A program made the translations under genes and the position numbers. Under the pieces are notes generated by a model. It saw only the letters and a list, made by a program, of their open reading frames with translations. It ran no database searches and was not told the origin of the DNA. Positions 12,864-21,198 of a stretch of DNA of 22,917 nt are shown here, one piece after another; the first letter of the stretch is position 1; each line of letters opens with the position of its first letter. Source of the stretch: Glo-17 sp964549735 (GTDB lineage Bacteria > Krumholzibacteriota > Krumholzibacteriia > LZORAL124-64-63); NCBI GenBank assembly GCA_964549735.1, contig CAZJWO010000056.1, forward strand, positions 1-22,917, given 5' to 3'.

Positions 12864-14253
12864 TCCGAACCTCGCCGGCCTGGCCGACCTCGTCGTTCCC
12901 GTGCCGCTCAAACCGCCGGTCGCGACCGCTGATCTCGCCCACCGGCACTTCCCCGAGGATCCGTTCTGGCAGGTGATCCCGGCCTTTGCCGGGACCGACC
13001 TCGACGAGTTCCTCGAGCCGAGGTTCCAGAACAGGCACAGCGTGACCGGCGCCGCGCAGTTGCGTGAGCTGATCGGGCCGCTGGTGGCGCCGGCGTTCCT
13101 GGACGACGTGGAGGCGGGCCTGCGCCAGGCGCCGATGAACATACGCCTTTCGCCGTACATCCTGGGGCGCATCGACTGGTCGCGGCCCGACGAGGATCCG
13201 GTCCGCCGCCAGTTCTTGCCGCTCGCCTCGACGCGCCTGCCGGACCATCCGCGCCTGGAGTTCGACTCGCTGCACGAGCGCGCCGACTCGCCGGTCGACG
13301 GCCTGGTCCATCGCTACCCGGACAAGGTGCTCTTCCTCGCGCTGGACGTGTGCCCGGTCTACTGCCGCTTCTGCACCCGCAGCTACGCGATCGGCGGCAG
13401 CACAGAGACCGTCGACAAGGACGGCTACAAGCCGCAGGCCGGCCGCTGGGAGCAAGGCCTGGCCTATCTCGCCTCGCGGCCCGAGATCGAGGACGTCGTG
13501 CTCTCGGGCGGCGATGCGTTCATGTTGCCCGCCCGCAAGCTGCGCGAGCTGTTGCAGGGGATCCTGGCGATCCCGCACATCCGCCGCCTGCGCGTGGCCA
13601 GCAAGGGTCCGGCCGTCATGCCCATGAAGATCTTGCGCGACCCGGCGTGGACCGAGGCGTTGCTCGAGGCCTCCGACCAGGGCCGCGAGCGCGGACAGGA
13701 GGTCTGCCTGCATACGCACTTCAACACGCCCGAGGAGATCACCTTCATCACGCGCGAGGCGATGGACCTGCTCTTCAAGCGCGGCCTGAAGGTGCGCAAC
13801 CAGAGCGTGCTGATCCGCGGCGTCAACGACGAGCCCGAGCGCATGGTCGGCCTGGTGCGGCGCCTGGCGGCGGTCAACGTCCAGCCCTACTACGTCTATC
13901 AGCACGACATGGTCAAGGGCGTCGAGGAACTGCGCACCAGCCTGGCCGACAGCGCCGAACTGGAGCGCTGGGTGCGCGGGGCGACGGCAGGCTTCAACAC
14001 GCCGACCTTCGTGACCGACGCCCCGGGCGGCGGCGGCAAGCGCGATCTGCACAGCTACGATCACTACGACGAGACGACCGGCATCAGCATCTACCGCAGC
14101 CCGCAGGTCGATCCCGACCGGTGCTTCGTCTACTACGATCCCCTGGACCGGCTGCCGGAGGCGGGCCAGCGGCGCTGGGCTGACCCGCGGCAGCACGGCG
14201 CCATGCTCCGCGAGGCGCTGCTGGCGGCGGGCCTGTCGGGGCTCCGCGTCTAG
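12778..14253 (+). CDS. kamA: Lysine 2,3-aminomutase (KamA family)
   Basis: A 491-residue radical SAM, PLP-dependent enzyme converting L-lysine to beta-lysine, used in lysine fermentation or to make the osmolyte N-epsilon-acetyl-beta-lysine. The cluster motif CPVYCRFC has C192, C196 and C199. The PLP-binding lysine is K421 in DAPGGGGK. The two aspartates that hold the lysine side chain in clostridial KamA are conserved at D377 (YQHDMVKG) and D414 (TDAPGG), which argues for lysine rather than glutamate as substrate. A SGGDAF motif lies around residues 242-247. ATG 12778 has GAAGGAG (12765-12771). The enzyme is longer than clostridial KamA (about 416) because of an N-terminal extension. No acetyltransferase (ablB) or kamDE genes are nearby. 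Its stop shares bases with the mgtE stop. Confidence 0.93.
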   Translation: MCPRHGARMRTDLETKPTVRDVLPDIDADPNLAGLADLVVPVPLKPPVATADLAHRHFPEDPFWQVIPAFAGTDLDEFLEPRFQNRHSVTGAAQLRELIGPLVAPAFLDDVEAGLRQAPMNIRLSPYILGRIDWSRPDEDPVRRQFLPLASTRLPDHPRLEFDSLHERADSPVDGLVHRYPDKVLFLALDVCPVYCRFCTRSYAIGGSTETVDKDGYKPQAGRWEQGLAYLASRPEIEDVVLSGGDAFMLPARKLRELLQGILAIPHIRRLRVASKGPAVMPMKILRDPAWTEALLEASDQGRERGQEVCLHTHFNTPEEITFITREAMDLLFKRGLKVRNQSVLIRGVNDEPERMVGLVRRLAAVNVQPYYVYQHDMVKGVEELRTSLADSAELERWVRGATAGFNTPTFVTDAPGGGGKRDLHSYDHYDETTGISIYRSPQVDPDRCFVYYDPLDRLPEAGQRRWADPRQHGAMLREALLAAGLSGLRV

Positions 14254-15345
14254 CCGGTTCGCAGCCACCAGGAGGCGATGCTGAAGTAGATGAGCACCCC
14301 GCCGATGTCGGCGATCGACGTGATCAGCGGCGCGCACCATCAGGGTGGCGGCCTGCGAGCCGGCGTTGCCGCCGGAGTCGATCAAGAGCGGCAGGAAGAA
14401 CACGAGCGCGACCGAGGCGGCGAGGGTGTCCTCGAAGTAGGCGATGCCGGCGCCCGAGAAGATGTTCATGAACACCAGCGCCAGCAGCCAGGGTACGCGG
14501 GCCCGGTAGAGAGCCCGGATGCCGGCGTCCTTCAGGCTCGTCGCCATCGGACCGATCGGAGCCATCTTGTGGAAGTCGATGGTCGCCTCGTCCTGTTCGA
14601 CGTCGAGCACGTCGTCGACGGTGACGATGCCGACCAGTTCGTCGAAGCGGTTGCAGACCGGCAGGGCGAGCAGGTCGTAGTCCCTGATGATCCGGGCCGC
14701 CTCCTCGCGCGGGGCGCGGGCGCGCACGTGCAGCACGTCGCGATGCATCAGGTCGCCGACGCGCGCCTCGGGTTCGGCGAGGATCAGGTCTTTCAACGAG
14801 ACGAAACCGACCAGATGCCCGCGTGCGTCGATGACGTACAGGTAGTAGATGGTCTCCTTGCGCGGGGCGACCTGGCGCACGTAGGCCAGCGCCTGGATCG
14901 TGGACAGCTCGGCCGCGATCGCCGCGAACTCGGGGCTCATGACCGAACCGACCGTGCCCTCGGGGTATTCGGCGAGGCGCTCGGTCTCCCGGCGGACGCT
15001 CTCCGGCAGCAGGGCCAGCAACTCGTCCTGGCGCGCGAGCGGCAGACGCTTGATGAGGTCGGTGCGGTCGTCGGCGGGCATCGCCGCGATGAGCGCGGTG
15101 ACGGTCAGCGTGTCCTGTTGCGCGGCCAGCGTCATCTGCCGCTCGCGCGGCAGGTGGCTGAGGGTCTGCGCGGCGTCCTCGAGCCGGTCCAGGCAGAGGA
15201 TGGCCCAGGCCGTGTCGTCGGGCAGGCTTTCCAGGACGGCCGCGACGCGGTGCGGGTGCGCCTGGAAAAGGGCGCGCCGGATGGCAGCGGACTGGCCGGC
15301 GGCCAGCATCTGCGCGAGCTGTTCGGCGGTGGGGAAGGTCGTCAT
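14250..15345 (-). pseudogene. mgtE: mgtE magnesium transporter with internal deletion and frameshift
   Basis: From ATG 15345 (AGGAGG at 15354-15359) the frame encodes about 338 residues of MgtE: the helical N domain (about 20-125), paired CBS domains (about 130-255), the connecting helix and the first spans up to GGNAGSQAATLMVRA. The frame is then lost at about 14328-14335. A different frame continues with the genuine MgtE end APLITSIADIGGVLIYFSIASWWLRTG and a stop at 14252-14250, including the Asp of the Mg2+-selectivity site in the last span. About 90 codons for the middle spans are missing, and the loss is not a multiple of three. The junction lies in a short GCGCGCC repeat, so either a real deletion or an assembly collapse is possible. 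As written it cannot form the Mg2+ channel. Confidence 0.85.
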
Positions 15346-15636
15346 GGCGGCTGCCTCCTGCGTTCGGCCGGATCGACGACCCGGCGGCGCGCGGGACAGC
15401 CGAGGAGCTAGCCGGCCCTGGCGTGGGCCCGACGGAAGTTCCTTCGCAGGTCCGCAGGCGTCGCTCCGGTCGCATGAACCGGCGAGCCGTCGGTTTCGGC
15501 GGTGTTCAGAGCGCGGCGACTTCTCGCCGGACCGCTACTATCAGCTTCCATTTCTTTCCTGATTGCAGGTGAACGCCCGGGATCGTTGTCGATCGATCCG
15601 TCGGTCGCGCGAACCTACGGACGGCCGGCCCTCGTG
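15346..15636. other. Intergenic region upstream of mgtE, no gene seen
   Basis: These 291 bases separate the end of the epimerase gene from the mgtE start, both on the minus strand. The region holds several short hairpins (CCGGT/ACCGG at 15466-15482; GGCGA/TCGCC at 15515-15528) and would form a long mgtE leader. I could not recognise an M-box magnesium riboswitch or any other known RNA, and no convincing promoter was picked out. Confidence 0.4.
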
Positions 15637-16770
15637 TCAAGCCGGCTGGGGCAGCAGGCAAGCACGGCAGGCGGCGGCGATGCGCGCGGCGGCATGGCCG
15701 TCGCCGTAAGGGTTCTCGACCCTGGCCATGGCGGCACGGGCGGCGGGGTCGCGCAACAGGCGCGTCGCCTCGCGCACGATCCGCTCGGCGTCCGTGCCGA
15801 CGAGCTTGACCGTGCCGGCCGTGACGGCCTCCGGTCGCTCGGTCGTCTCGCGCATGACCAGGACGGGCTTGCCCAGCGACGGCGCCTCCTCCTGGACGCC
15901 GCCGGAGTCGGTCAGCACGAGGTGGGCGCGGTCCAGGAGGGCGACGAACGGCAGGTAGCTCAGCGGCGGCAGCAGGTGCACGTTCGGCAGATCGCCGAGG
16001 TGCGCGTGGACCGGCTGCTGAACCTGCGGGTTGAGGTGGACCGGATAGACGAAGCGATGCTCTGGGAACGTCGCCGCGAGCCGCGCGATGGCGCGGCAGA
16101 TGCTCCGGAAGCCGGCGCCGAAATTCTCGCGACGGTGGCCGGTGATCAGCACGATCGGACCGCGGGCGGGGTCCAGCAACCCGGCCGGCAGCTCGTCGAC
16201 CGGCGGGCGCCGGCGGATGCGGTCGCGGGCCTGCAGCAGGGCGTCGATGACCGGATTGCCGGTCACGAAGATCTGCGCGTCGGGCACGCCCTCGGCGAGC
16301 AGGTTCCGCCGCGCGCTCGCCGTGGGGGCGAAGTGCCAGCGCGCCAGGCGCGTCGTGACGACCCGGTTCATCTCCTCGGGAAACGGCGCCCGCAGATCGC
16401 CGGTGCGCAGACCGGCCTCGACATGGCCGACCGGGATGCCGCGGTAGAAGGCCGCCATCGCTGCGCAGAGGACCGTCGTCGTATCGCCCTGCACCAGGAC
16501 GAGATCCGGCGCGCTCGCAGCCAGCCAGCGATCGAGCGCCGGCAACGCGCGGCCGCACAGCTCGGCGAGGGTCTGGTCGGGCGTCATGAGCGACAGGTCG
16601 GCGTCGGGCACCAGGCCGAACGTCTCGAGGATCGGATCAAGCAGCTCGCGATGCTGGGCGGTGTTGCAGAGCAGGGGTGTGATGTCGCCGGCGGCGGCCA
16701 GCGCGTGATAGACCGGCGCCATCTTGATCGCCTCGGGCCGGGTGCCGATGACCAGTGCTGCTTTGAACAT
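15637..16770 (-). CDS. wecB: UDP-N-acetylglucosamine 2-epimerase (non-hydrolysing)
   Basis: A 377-residue cytosolic enzyme of GT-B fold interconverting UDP-GlcNAc and UDP-ManNAc, precursors of surface polysaccharides. Conserved blocks are GTRPEAIKM (Arg11), QGDTTT (Asp96), GHVEAGLRTGD (Glu118), PFPEEMNR (Glu132), GHRREN, and DSGGVQEEAP followed by RETTERPEA, which bind the UDP part. Length matches E. coli WecB (376). ATG 16770 aligns with the E. coli N-terminus and has GAGG about 10 bases upstream; a GTG at 16803 would add 11 residues. It stands alone here. It could feed ManNAc-type sugars to a polymer such as that of the operon at 4355-11110, but no physical link supports this. Confidence 0.95.
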   Translation of the reverse strand: MFKAALVIGTRPEAIKMAPVYHALAAAGDITPLLCNTAQHRELLDPILETFGLVPDADLSLMTPDQTLAELCGRALPALDRWLAASAPDLVLVQGDTTTVLCAAMAAFYRGIPVGHVEAGLRTGDLRAPFPEEMNRVVTTRLARWHFAPTASARRNLLAEGVPDAQIFVTGNPVIDALLQARDRIRRRPPVDELPAGLLDPARGPIVLITGHRRENFGAGFRSICRAIARLAATFPEHRFVYPVHLNPQVQQPVHAHLGDLPNVHLLPPLSYLPFVALLDRAHLVLTDSGGVQEEAPSLGKPVLVMRETTERPEAVTAGTVKLVGTDAERIVREATRLLRDPAARAAMARVENPYGDGHAAARIAAACRACLLPQPA

Positions 16771-16847
16771 GACGTTGCGCCTCGCGGGTCGGGGTGGCGG
16801 CACTGGGATCGGCTGCGGCGCGTCGCGCTTGAGCGGAGCTGCCGCGC

Positions 16848-17033
16848 CTAGCCCGGATTATTCATGAAGGGCCTGCTGCGGAAGGTGAAATGCTTGCCAG
16901 AGAGCGCGTTCTCGGTTCGACTCGGTCAACGTACCGCACCGGGTACGTCTCCCTCGTCGACCCTTGCGATCCCGCTCTCTGGCAAGCATTTCCCACTTCC
17001 TCGCAACGGCCCTTCATGAATAATCCGGGCTAG
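16848..17033. repeat. 186-bp near-perfect palindrome, MITE-like element
   Basis: The outer 26 bases are a perfect inverted repeat (16848-16873 with 17008-17033, starting CTAGCCCGGATTATTCATGA). Further in, a second perfect 20-bp arm (16887-16906 with 16973-16992, core ATGCTTGCCAGAGAGC) and a centre ACGTACC/GGTACGT (16929-16935 with 16942-16948) pair as well. The whole unit folds into one long hairpin with only small bulges. It has no coding capacity. The CTAG at each edge may be a 4-bp target duplication or part of the repeat. It fits a non-autonomous miniature transposable element. The ends recall some IS1380-type termini from memory, which is unverified. Confidence 0.8.
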
Positions 17034-17073
17034 CGGCCAGGCTAAGCGGAGCGCGGCGGTCCGGCAAGGTCGT

Positions 17074-17502
17074 TCAGTCTTCCGGCAGCTGCCGGCGCAG
17101 CTTTTTGACCTCCGCCCGGCGGCGTTTGCGCGCGAGCCGGCGCTCGCGTCCCGCTCGCGTGCGGGCCGTGGCCTTGCGCTCGCGGGGCTCCTGCAAGGCG
17201 GCCAAGACGAGCGCGGCCAGGCGCACGCGCGCTTCCTGCAGGTTCCGCCGCTGGCTGCGGTGGCTGCCGCAGGCGACCGAGACGTCGCCGCCGGCGGAGA
17301 GCCGTCCGGCCAACCGCGCCAGCAGGCGCGCGCGTTGGTGCTCGCTCACGGCGACGCTGGCGGCCACGCTCCAGCTCAGCTGCACCCGCGTATCGGCCGT
17401 GTTGACGTGTTGGCCGCCCGGGCCGGAGCTGCGGCTCGTGCGCACGGCGAGTTCGGCGGCGGGAATCACGAGGTCGGGTCGGATCGGCAGATCGTCGGGC
17501 AT
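17074..17502 (-). CDS. arfB: Alternative ribosome-rescue factor / peptidyl-tRNA hydrolase ArfB
   Basis: A 142-residue class I release-factor homologue that hydrolyses peptidyl-tRNA on ribosomes stalled at mRNA ends. The catalytic GGQ is at residues 29-31 within SSGPGGQHVN. The C-terminal 35 residues are strongly basic (ERKATARTRAGRERRLARKRRRAEVKKLRR), the tail that enters the empty mRNA channel and distinguishes ArfB from true release factors. No codon-recognition domain is present. Length equals that of E. coli YaeJ (140). The ATG at 17502 has GGGAAAGG about 8 bases upstream. It lies 59 bases after the ABC permease gene in the same direction and may be cotranscribed with it. The palindromic element follows it. 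Confidence 0.93.
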   Translation of the reverse strand: MPDDLPIRPDLVIPAAELAVRTSRSSGPGGQHVNTADTRVQLSWSVAASVAVSEHQRARLLARLAGRLSAGGDVSVACGSHRSQRRNLQEARVRLAALVLAALQEPRERKATARTRAGRERRLARKRRRAEVKKLRRQLPED

Positions 17503-17561
17503 GACAACGCCTTTCCCGGTCCGGCGCGAACGGGCGCGAGGCTATCCGGCGCCGCGGGGCG

Positions 17562-18767
17562 TCAGGCGACCCGCAAGGTGCGCGCGCCGGCGACCCAGAA
17601 GACGGCACCAAGCGCCAACAGCATGCTCGCTGGCAAGAGGGCGCCGCCGAACCCCTGGCCGTAGGTGATGACATTGTGCAATCCGGTCATGGCCCAACCG
17701 GTCGGCAGCACCTGGCCGACGACACGCATGGCGTCGGGCATGATCTCCAGCGGCCACCAGGACCCGCCGAGCGCCGACAACGCCATGCCGAAGAGCCAGG
17801 CCAGGCTCTCCGCCTGCTGCGGCGTGCGCAACAGGCCGCTGATCAGCACCCCGAGCGCCGCGATGCAGAAGCAATAGGCCAGCAGCACCGGCAGGACGCC
17901 GATCAAGAACGGCGCCCATAGGAAGTCCAACCCGGCCACGCCCAACCGGCCTAGCACCTCGGTCGCCACGATCAGCACGGCCGCCTGCACCGCGCCGAGC
18001 AGCGTCAACCCGAGGGTCTTGCCCAACAGCACCTGACGCGCCGACAGCGGGGTGGTGGCCAGCCGGCGCAACGTGCCCTGGACCTTCTCGCGCGTTAGCG
18101 ACTCGCTGCCGCCGATCAGCACGGTCATCACCACGAACATCACGAGCACGCCCGGGATGCTCTGCCGGGTGCCGCGGGGCACGGGCCGGCCGGCGCCGGC
18201 GTTCTCGGCCGCCACGGTCACGCGGCTGGGCTCGCCGACGAGGTCGAGGAACCGCTGGCGGGCGGCGGCGTCGATGGCGGCGGGGTCGAATCGGGAGCCG
18301 AGGGCCGGGCCTGCCTGTTCGCCCGACCAGCGCCACAGGTTGCCCAGGAAACGCACCTGGGCCAGGTGCAGGCGGACGCCGGCGGCGAGGTCGAAATCGG
18401 TGTTGCTGCCCGCGTTCGCCCGCAACGTGACATCGGTGCGCGTGCCGCCCAGGACCTGTTCGGTGAAGCCGTCGGGGATCACCACGTGGCGGACCGTGAA
18501 CGTGGTGGTCTCGGCCGCGGCCGCGGTGTAGACCGGGGTCTGGAAGCGTTCGGCGGCCAGCTGGGCGACGAACGCCTCGCTCAGGAAGCCGCCGTCGCGG
18601 TCGACGACCGGCAGGCTGACCGCCACGCCGGAGCCGTCGCCGCCGCTGTTGACCAGGGCGAAGAAGAACACGAAGCCAAGCGGCATCAGGAACAGGAAGA
18701 AGATGTTGGAGCGCTCGGACAGATGCTGGCGCAGGTCGTGCGCGGCGATGTGCCACAGGCTCCTCAT
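17562..18767 (-). CDS. ABC-2 type transporter permease (second)
   Basis: A 401-residue inner-membrane protein of the ABC-2 export family. One N-terminal span (residues about 19-40, NIFFLFLMPLGFVFFFALV) is followed by a large periplasmic domain (about 45-205). Five or six C-terminal spans follow, including GVLVMFVVMTVLIGG and a re-entrant-type LGGSWWPLEIMPDAMRVVGQVLPTGWA segment that is the ABC-2 signature. The cytoplasmic motif LTREKVQGTLRRLATTPLS between spans is typical of the coupling region. The start ATG overlaps the stop of the other permease gene (ATGA), so the two are coupled and probably form a heterodimer energised by the ATPase at 20015-20944. The substrate (drug, lipid or polysaccharide) cannot be read from sequence. 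Confidence 0.9.
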   Translation of the reverse strand: MRSLWHIAAHDLRQHLSERSNIFFLFLMPLGFVFFFALVNSGGDGSGVAVSLPVVDRDGGFLSEAFVAQLAAERFQTPVYTAAAAETTTFTVRHVVIPDGFTEQVLGGTRTDVTLRANAGSNTDFDLAAGVRLHLAQVRFLGNLWRWSGEQAGPALGSRFDPAAIDAAARQRFLDLVGEPSRVTVAAENAGAGRPVPRGTRQSIPGVLVMFVVMTVLIGGSESLTREKVQGTLRRLATTPLSARQVLLGKTLGLTLLGAVQAAVLIVATEVLGRLGVAGLDFLWAPFLIGVLPVLLAYCFCIAALGVLISGLLRTPQQAESLAWLFGMALSALGGSWWPLEIMPDAMRVVGQVLPTGWAMTGLHNVITYGQGFGGALLPASMLLALGAVFWVAGARTLRVA

Positions 18768-20002
18768 CGCAGCGCCTCCCGCAGCCGGCGCCGCATCAGG
18801 TGCTGGCCGAGGCCGAGCAGCACGACGCCCAGGCCGCCGAGCAGCGCGGTGGCCGGCAGGACAGCCAGCGCGCCGCGCCCGCGCACCATCAGGTCCAGGA
18901 ACCCCTCGACGGCCCAGTAGTTCAGCGTGAACCGGGCGAGCGGCTGGACGGCCGCGGGCAACAGCTCGGCCGGGAACATGCTGCCGCCCAGGGCGCTCAT
19001 CACCATCACGACGATCCAGCTCAGGATGCCGGCCTGCTTCTCGGTGCGCACGAGGGCGACGACGACCGTGATCAGGCCGGCCGCGGCCAGCGCGAAGGCG
19101 CCCGCGTGCAGCAGCACGGCGCCGACCGGCACGGCGCCGCCGAACCAGCGGAAGGCCGCGCCGGCCGCCAGCAGGATCGCCATCACGGCGGCGCCGAAGG
19201 CCGCGGCGAAGGCGCATTTGGCCGCCACCAGGCCGCCGACGGTCAGCGGCGTCGCGAGCTGTCGCCGCAGCATGCCCGTGCGTTGATCCTCGTAGAGGTC
19301 GCTCACCGCGCGAATCGCCACGAAGATCACGCTCATGACGCTCACCATGACCAGCACGTAGCCGAAGACGCTGGCCTGCGGGCCCTTGGCGGCAGCCTCC
19401 TTGTCGCGAACCACGCGCACCACCGGGGGAAAGAGGATCGGCTCGGCGCGCACCATCTCGCCGTAGATCTCGCCGGTGATCGCGGTGATCACCATCACCG
19501 GCGGCATGGCGTCAGCGTTCACGATGTCGCGCACGAGGCTCAGCCGGTCGCCGATCGACTTGACGGCCACGTCCAGGTAGGTGGCGATGACCTCGGCGCC
19601 CTGCCGGACGATCTCTGGCTTGATGCTCTCGGCGGGGTTGAGCACGAGCTGCAGCGCGACGTCCTCCCCGTCCAGCAGCCGGTCGGTGAAGCGTTCGGGG
19701 ATGACCAGCATCGCCGACGCCTCGCCCTTGCCCATGCGCGCGAAGCCCTCCTCGCCAACCGGCACGATCTCGATGCTGTTGCCGTCGTCGCGCCGCTGGC
19801 TGGCGCCCGCCAGGAACCCGCCCAGCACGCCGTCCTCGCGGTCCAGCAGGAAGACCTTCAGAGTCAGCCCGGGCTCGCTGCCGCCACCGCTCACCGCGCC
19901 GATGAGACCGGCCATCATGAACGGGAAGAGCAGCATGACCAGCGTGCTCGCCGGGCTGCGCCAGCGGCGCACGAGGTCTTTGCGGATCAGGGCCCAGAAC
20001 AC
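18764..20002 (-). CDS. ABC-2 type transporter permease (first)
   Basis: A 412-residue paralogue of the adjacent permease with the same plan: an N-terminal span at about 17-39, a periplasmic domain of about 170 residues (EIVPVGEEGFARMGKGEASAMLVIP region), then about six spans with the coupling motif DLYEDQRTGMLRRQLATPLTVGGL and the signature ALGGSMFPAELLPAAVQPLARF. It starts with GTG at 20002. The AGGAGG ribosome site immediately follows the TAG stop of the ATPase gene, giving a 12-base intergenic distance. Paired unequal permeases with one ATPase are typical of multidrug or NatAB-like exporters. The family is clear; the cargo is unknown. Confidence 0.9.
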   Translation of the reverse strand: MFWALIRKDLVRRWRSPASTLVMLLFPFMMAGLIGAVSGGGSEPGLTLKVFLLDREDGVLGGFLAGASQRRDDGNSIEIVPVGEEGFARMGKGEASAMLVIPERFTDRLLDGEDVALQLVLNPAESIKPEIVRQGAEVIATYLDVAVKSIGDRLSLVRDIVNADAMPPVMVITAITGEIYGEMVRAEPILFPPVVRVVRDKEAAAKGPQASVFGYVLVMVSVMSVIFVAIRAVSDLYEDQRTGMLRRQLATPLTVGGLVAAKCAFAAAFGAAVMAILLAAGAAFRWFGGAVPVGAVLLHAGAFALAAAGLITVVVALVRTEKQAGILSWIVVMVMSALGGSMFPAELLPAAVQPLARFTLNYWAVEGFLDLMVRGRGALAVLPATALLGGLGVVLLGLGQHLMRRRLREALR

Positions 20003-20014
20003 GCGGCGCCTCCT

Positions 20015-20944
20015 CTAGTCCCGCAGTTCGCGTCCGGTGAGTTTCAGGAACAGGTCCTGGAGGTTCGGCTCCTTGACCGTCACGTCCGCCAGGTGCAAGC
20101 CGCTGGCGTAGAGGGCCTCGAGCGCCGCGCCCACGCCGGCGCGCCCGCGCGGCACGTTCAGCAGCGCGCGGCCGTCGTCCAGTTCGAGCGCCCGCAGATC
20201 GCCGCTGCGCTCGACCAACGCGGCCGCTTCCTCCTTGCGGAAGGCGCCCTGCACGGTCAGCACGCTGCCCTCGCCGAGGGCCGCCTTCAACTCGTCGACC
20301 GTGCCCTGGGCGTGGATGGTGCCGTGGTCCATGATCGCCAGCTCGTCGCAGAGCGTCTCCGCTTCCTCGAGGTAGTGCGTCGTGTACAGCACGGCCGCGC
20401 CGTCGCGGGCCAGGCCGCGCACGACGTCGAGCACGTTGATGCGAGCCTGCGGGTCGATGCCCACGGTCGGTTCATCGAGCAGGACCAGCCGCGGCCGATG
20501 CACGAGGCCCAGCGCGAGGTTCAGGCGCCGCTTCATGCCGCCGGAGAAATTGCGCACCGGTTCGCGCGCGCGATCCGCCAGTCCCACCAGGGTCAGCAGC
20601 TCGTCGCGGCGGACGGCCAGGGGCTTGCCCCGCAGGCCGTAGATGCCGCCCCAGAAGTCGAGGTTCTCGCGCGCGGTGAGGTCCTCGTAGAGCGCGATCT
20701 CCTGGGGCACGACGCCGAGGCGCCGCTTGACCGCGGCCGGCTGCGCGGCCAGGTCGAGTCCGTCGACGCGCACGCTGCCCGCGGCCGCAGGCACCAGGCC
20801 GGAGATCATGGCGATCGTGGTGGTCTTGCCGGCGCCATTGGGGCCGAGCAGGCCGAAGATGCGGCCCGCGGTGACCTCGAAACTCACGCCGTCGACGGCG
20901 CGGATCTCGCCATAGGATTTGGCGAGGTTCTGGACCAGGAGCAT
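20015..20944 (-). CDS. ABC transporter ATP-binding protein
   Basis: A 309-residue ATPase of the DrrA/CcmA/NatA class. Walker A is GPNGAGKTT (34-42), the Q-loop Gln is 81, the signature is FSGGMKRR (133-140), Walker B is LVLLDEP (153-159) with catalytic Glu158, and the switch His is 190 (TTHY). The last 75 residues form the accessory domain usual in exporter ATPases of this class, ending NLQDLFLKLTGREL. It is the first gene of the three-gene exporter operon. ATG 20944 with GGAGGC about 9 bases upstream is chosen; a longer in-frame start at 21019 lacks a ribosome site and adds a non-homologous Arg/Pro-rich leader. Confidence 0.94.
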   Translation of the reverse strand: MLLVQNLAKSYGEIRAVDGVSFEVTAGRIFGLLGPNGAGKTTTIAMISGLVPAAAGSVRVDGLDLAAQPAAVKRRLGVVPQEIALYEDLTARENLDFWGGIYGLRGKPLAVRRDELLTLVGLADRAREPVRNFSGGMKRRLNLALGLVHRPRLVLLDEPTVGIDPQARINVLDVVRGLARDGAAVLYTTHYLEEAETLCDELAIMDHGTIHAQGTVDELKAALGEGSVLTVQGAFRKEEAAALVERSGDLRALELDDGRALLNVPRGRAGVGAALEALYASGLHLADVTVKEPNLQDLFLKLTGRELRD

Positions 20945-21090
20945 CGGGGCGAGCCTCCGGAATGCAGACCGTGGAATGCGCGAGCCGCTTCGTACGCGAC
21001 CCGGACGCGGGGGTTGCATCGGCGCGCGGACCTGCCGATCATAGGCGGCTGCAGCGGAAGCGGCAAGCGCCCGTCTGGCCGGCCGCCCGG

Positions 21091-21119
21091 TTGACCCTCG
21101 GGCCCGCCAACGTTAGACT
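21091..21119 (+). promoter_or_regulatory. Sigma-70 promoter of alaS
   Basis: TTGACC (21091-21096, 5 of 6), a spacer of exactly 17 bases and TAGACT (21114-21119, 4 of 6) lie about 80 bases before the TTG start of alaS, in the 254-base divergent region between the ABC operon and alaS. The leader of about 73 bases shows no recognised regulatory RNA. Confidence 0.55.
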
Positions 21120-21198
21120 TCCGCACGCGATCGGCGGTTGCCGGCGCCGCCCCGGCGCGCGGTCCGCGTCCGGCCACACCTTCGACGAGGTCCGACCC

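Noticed and set aside
12358..14328. Continuation of the mgtE frame for over 600 codons to 12358, apparently a 995-residue protein
   Set aside because: After the frameshift at about 14330 the residues are a shadow of kamA and marR with no MgtE similarity; the genuine MgtE tail is in another frame ending at 14250.
15346..15636. M-box (Mg2+) riboswitch ahead of mgtE
   Set aside because: I could not find the conserved core motifs; only short unrelated hairpins are visible. A covariance-model search (Infernal with the M-box model) would decide.
18800..21094. 764-codon plus-strand open frame antisense to the ABC operon
   Set aside because: It is rich in His, Gln, Arg and Ala with no domains, the usual shadow of GC-rich coding sequence; the minus strand has three clear overlapping ABC genes.
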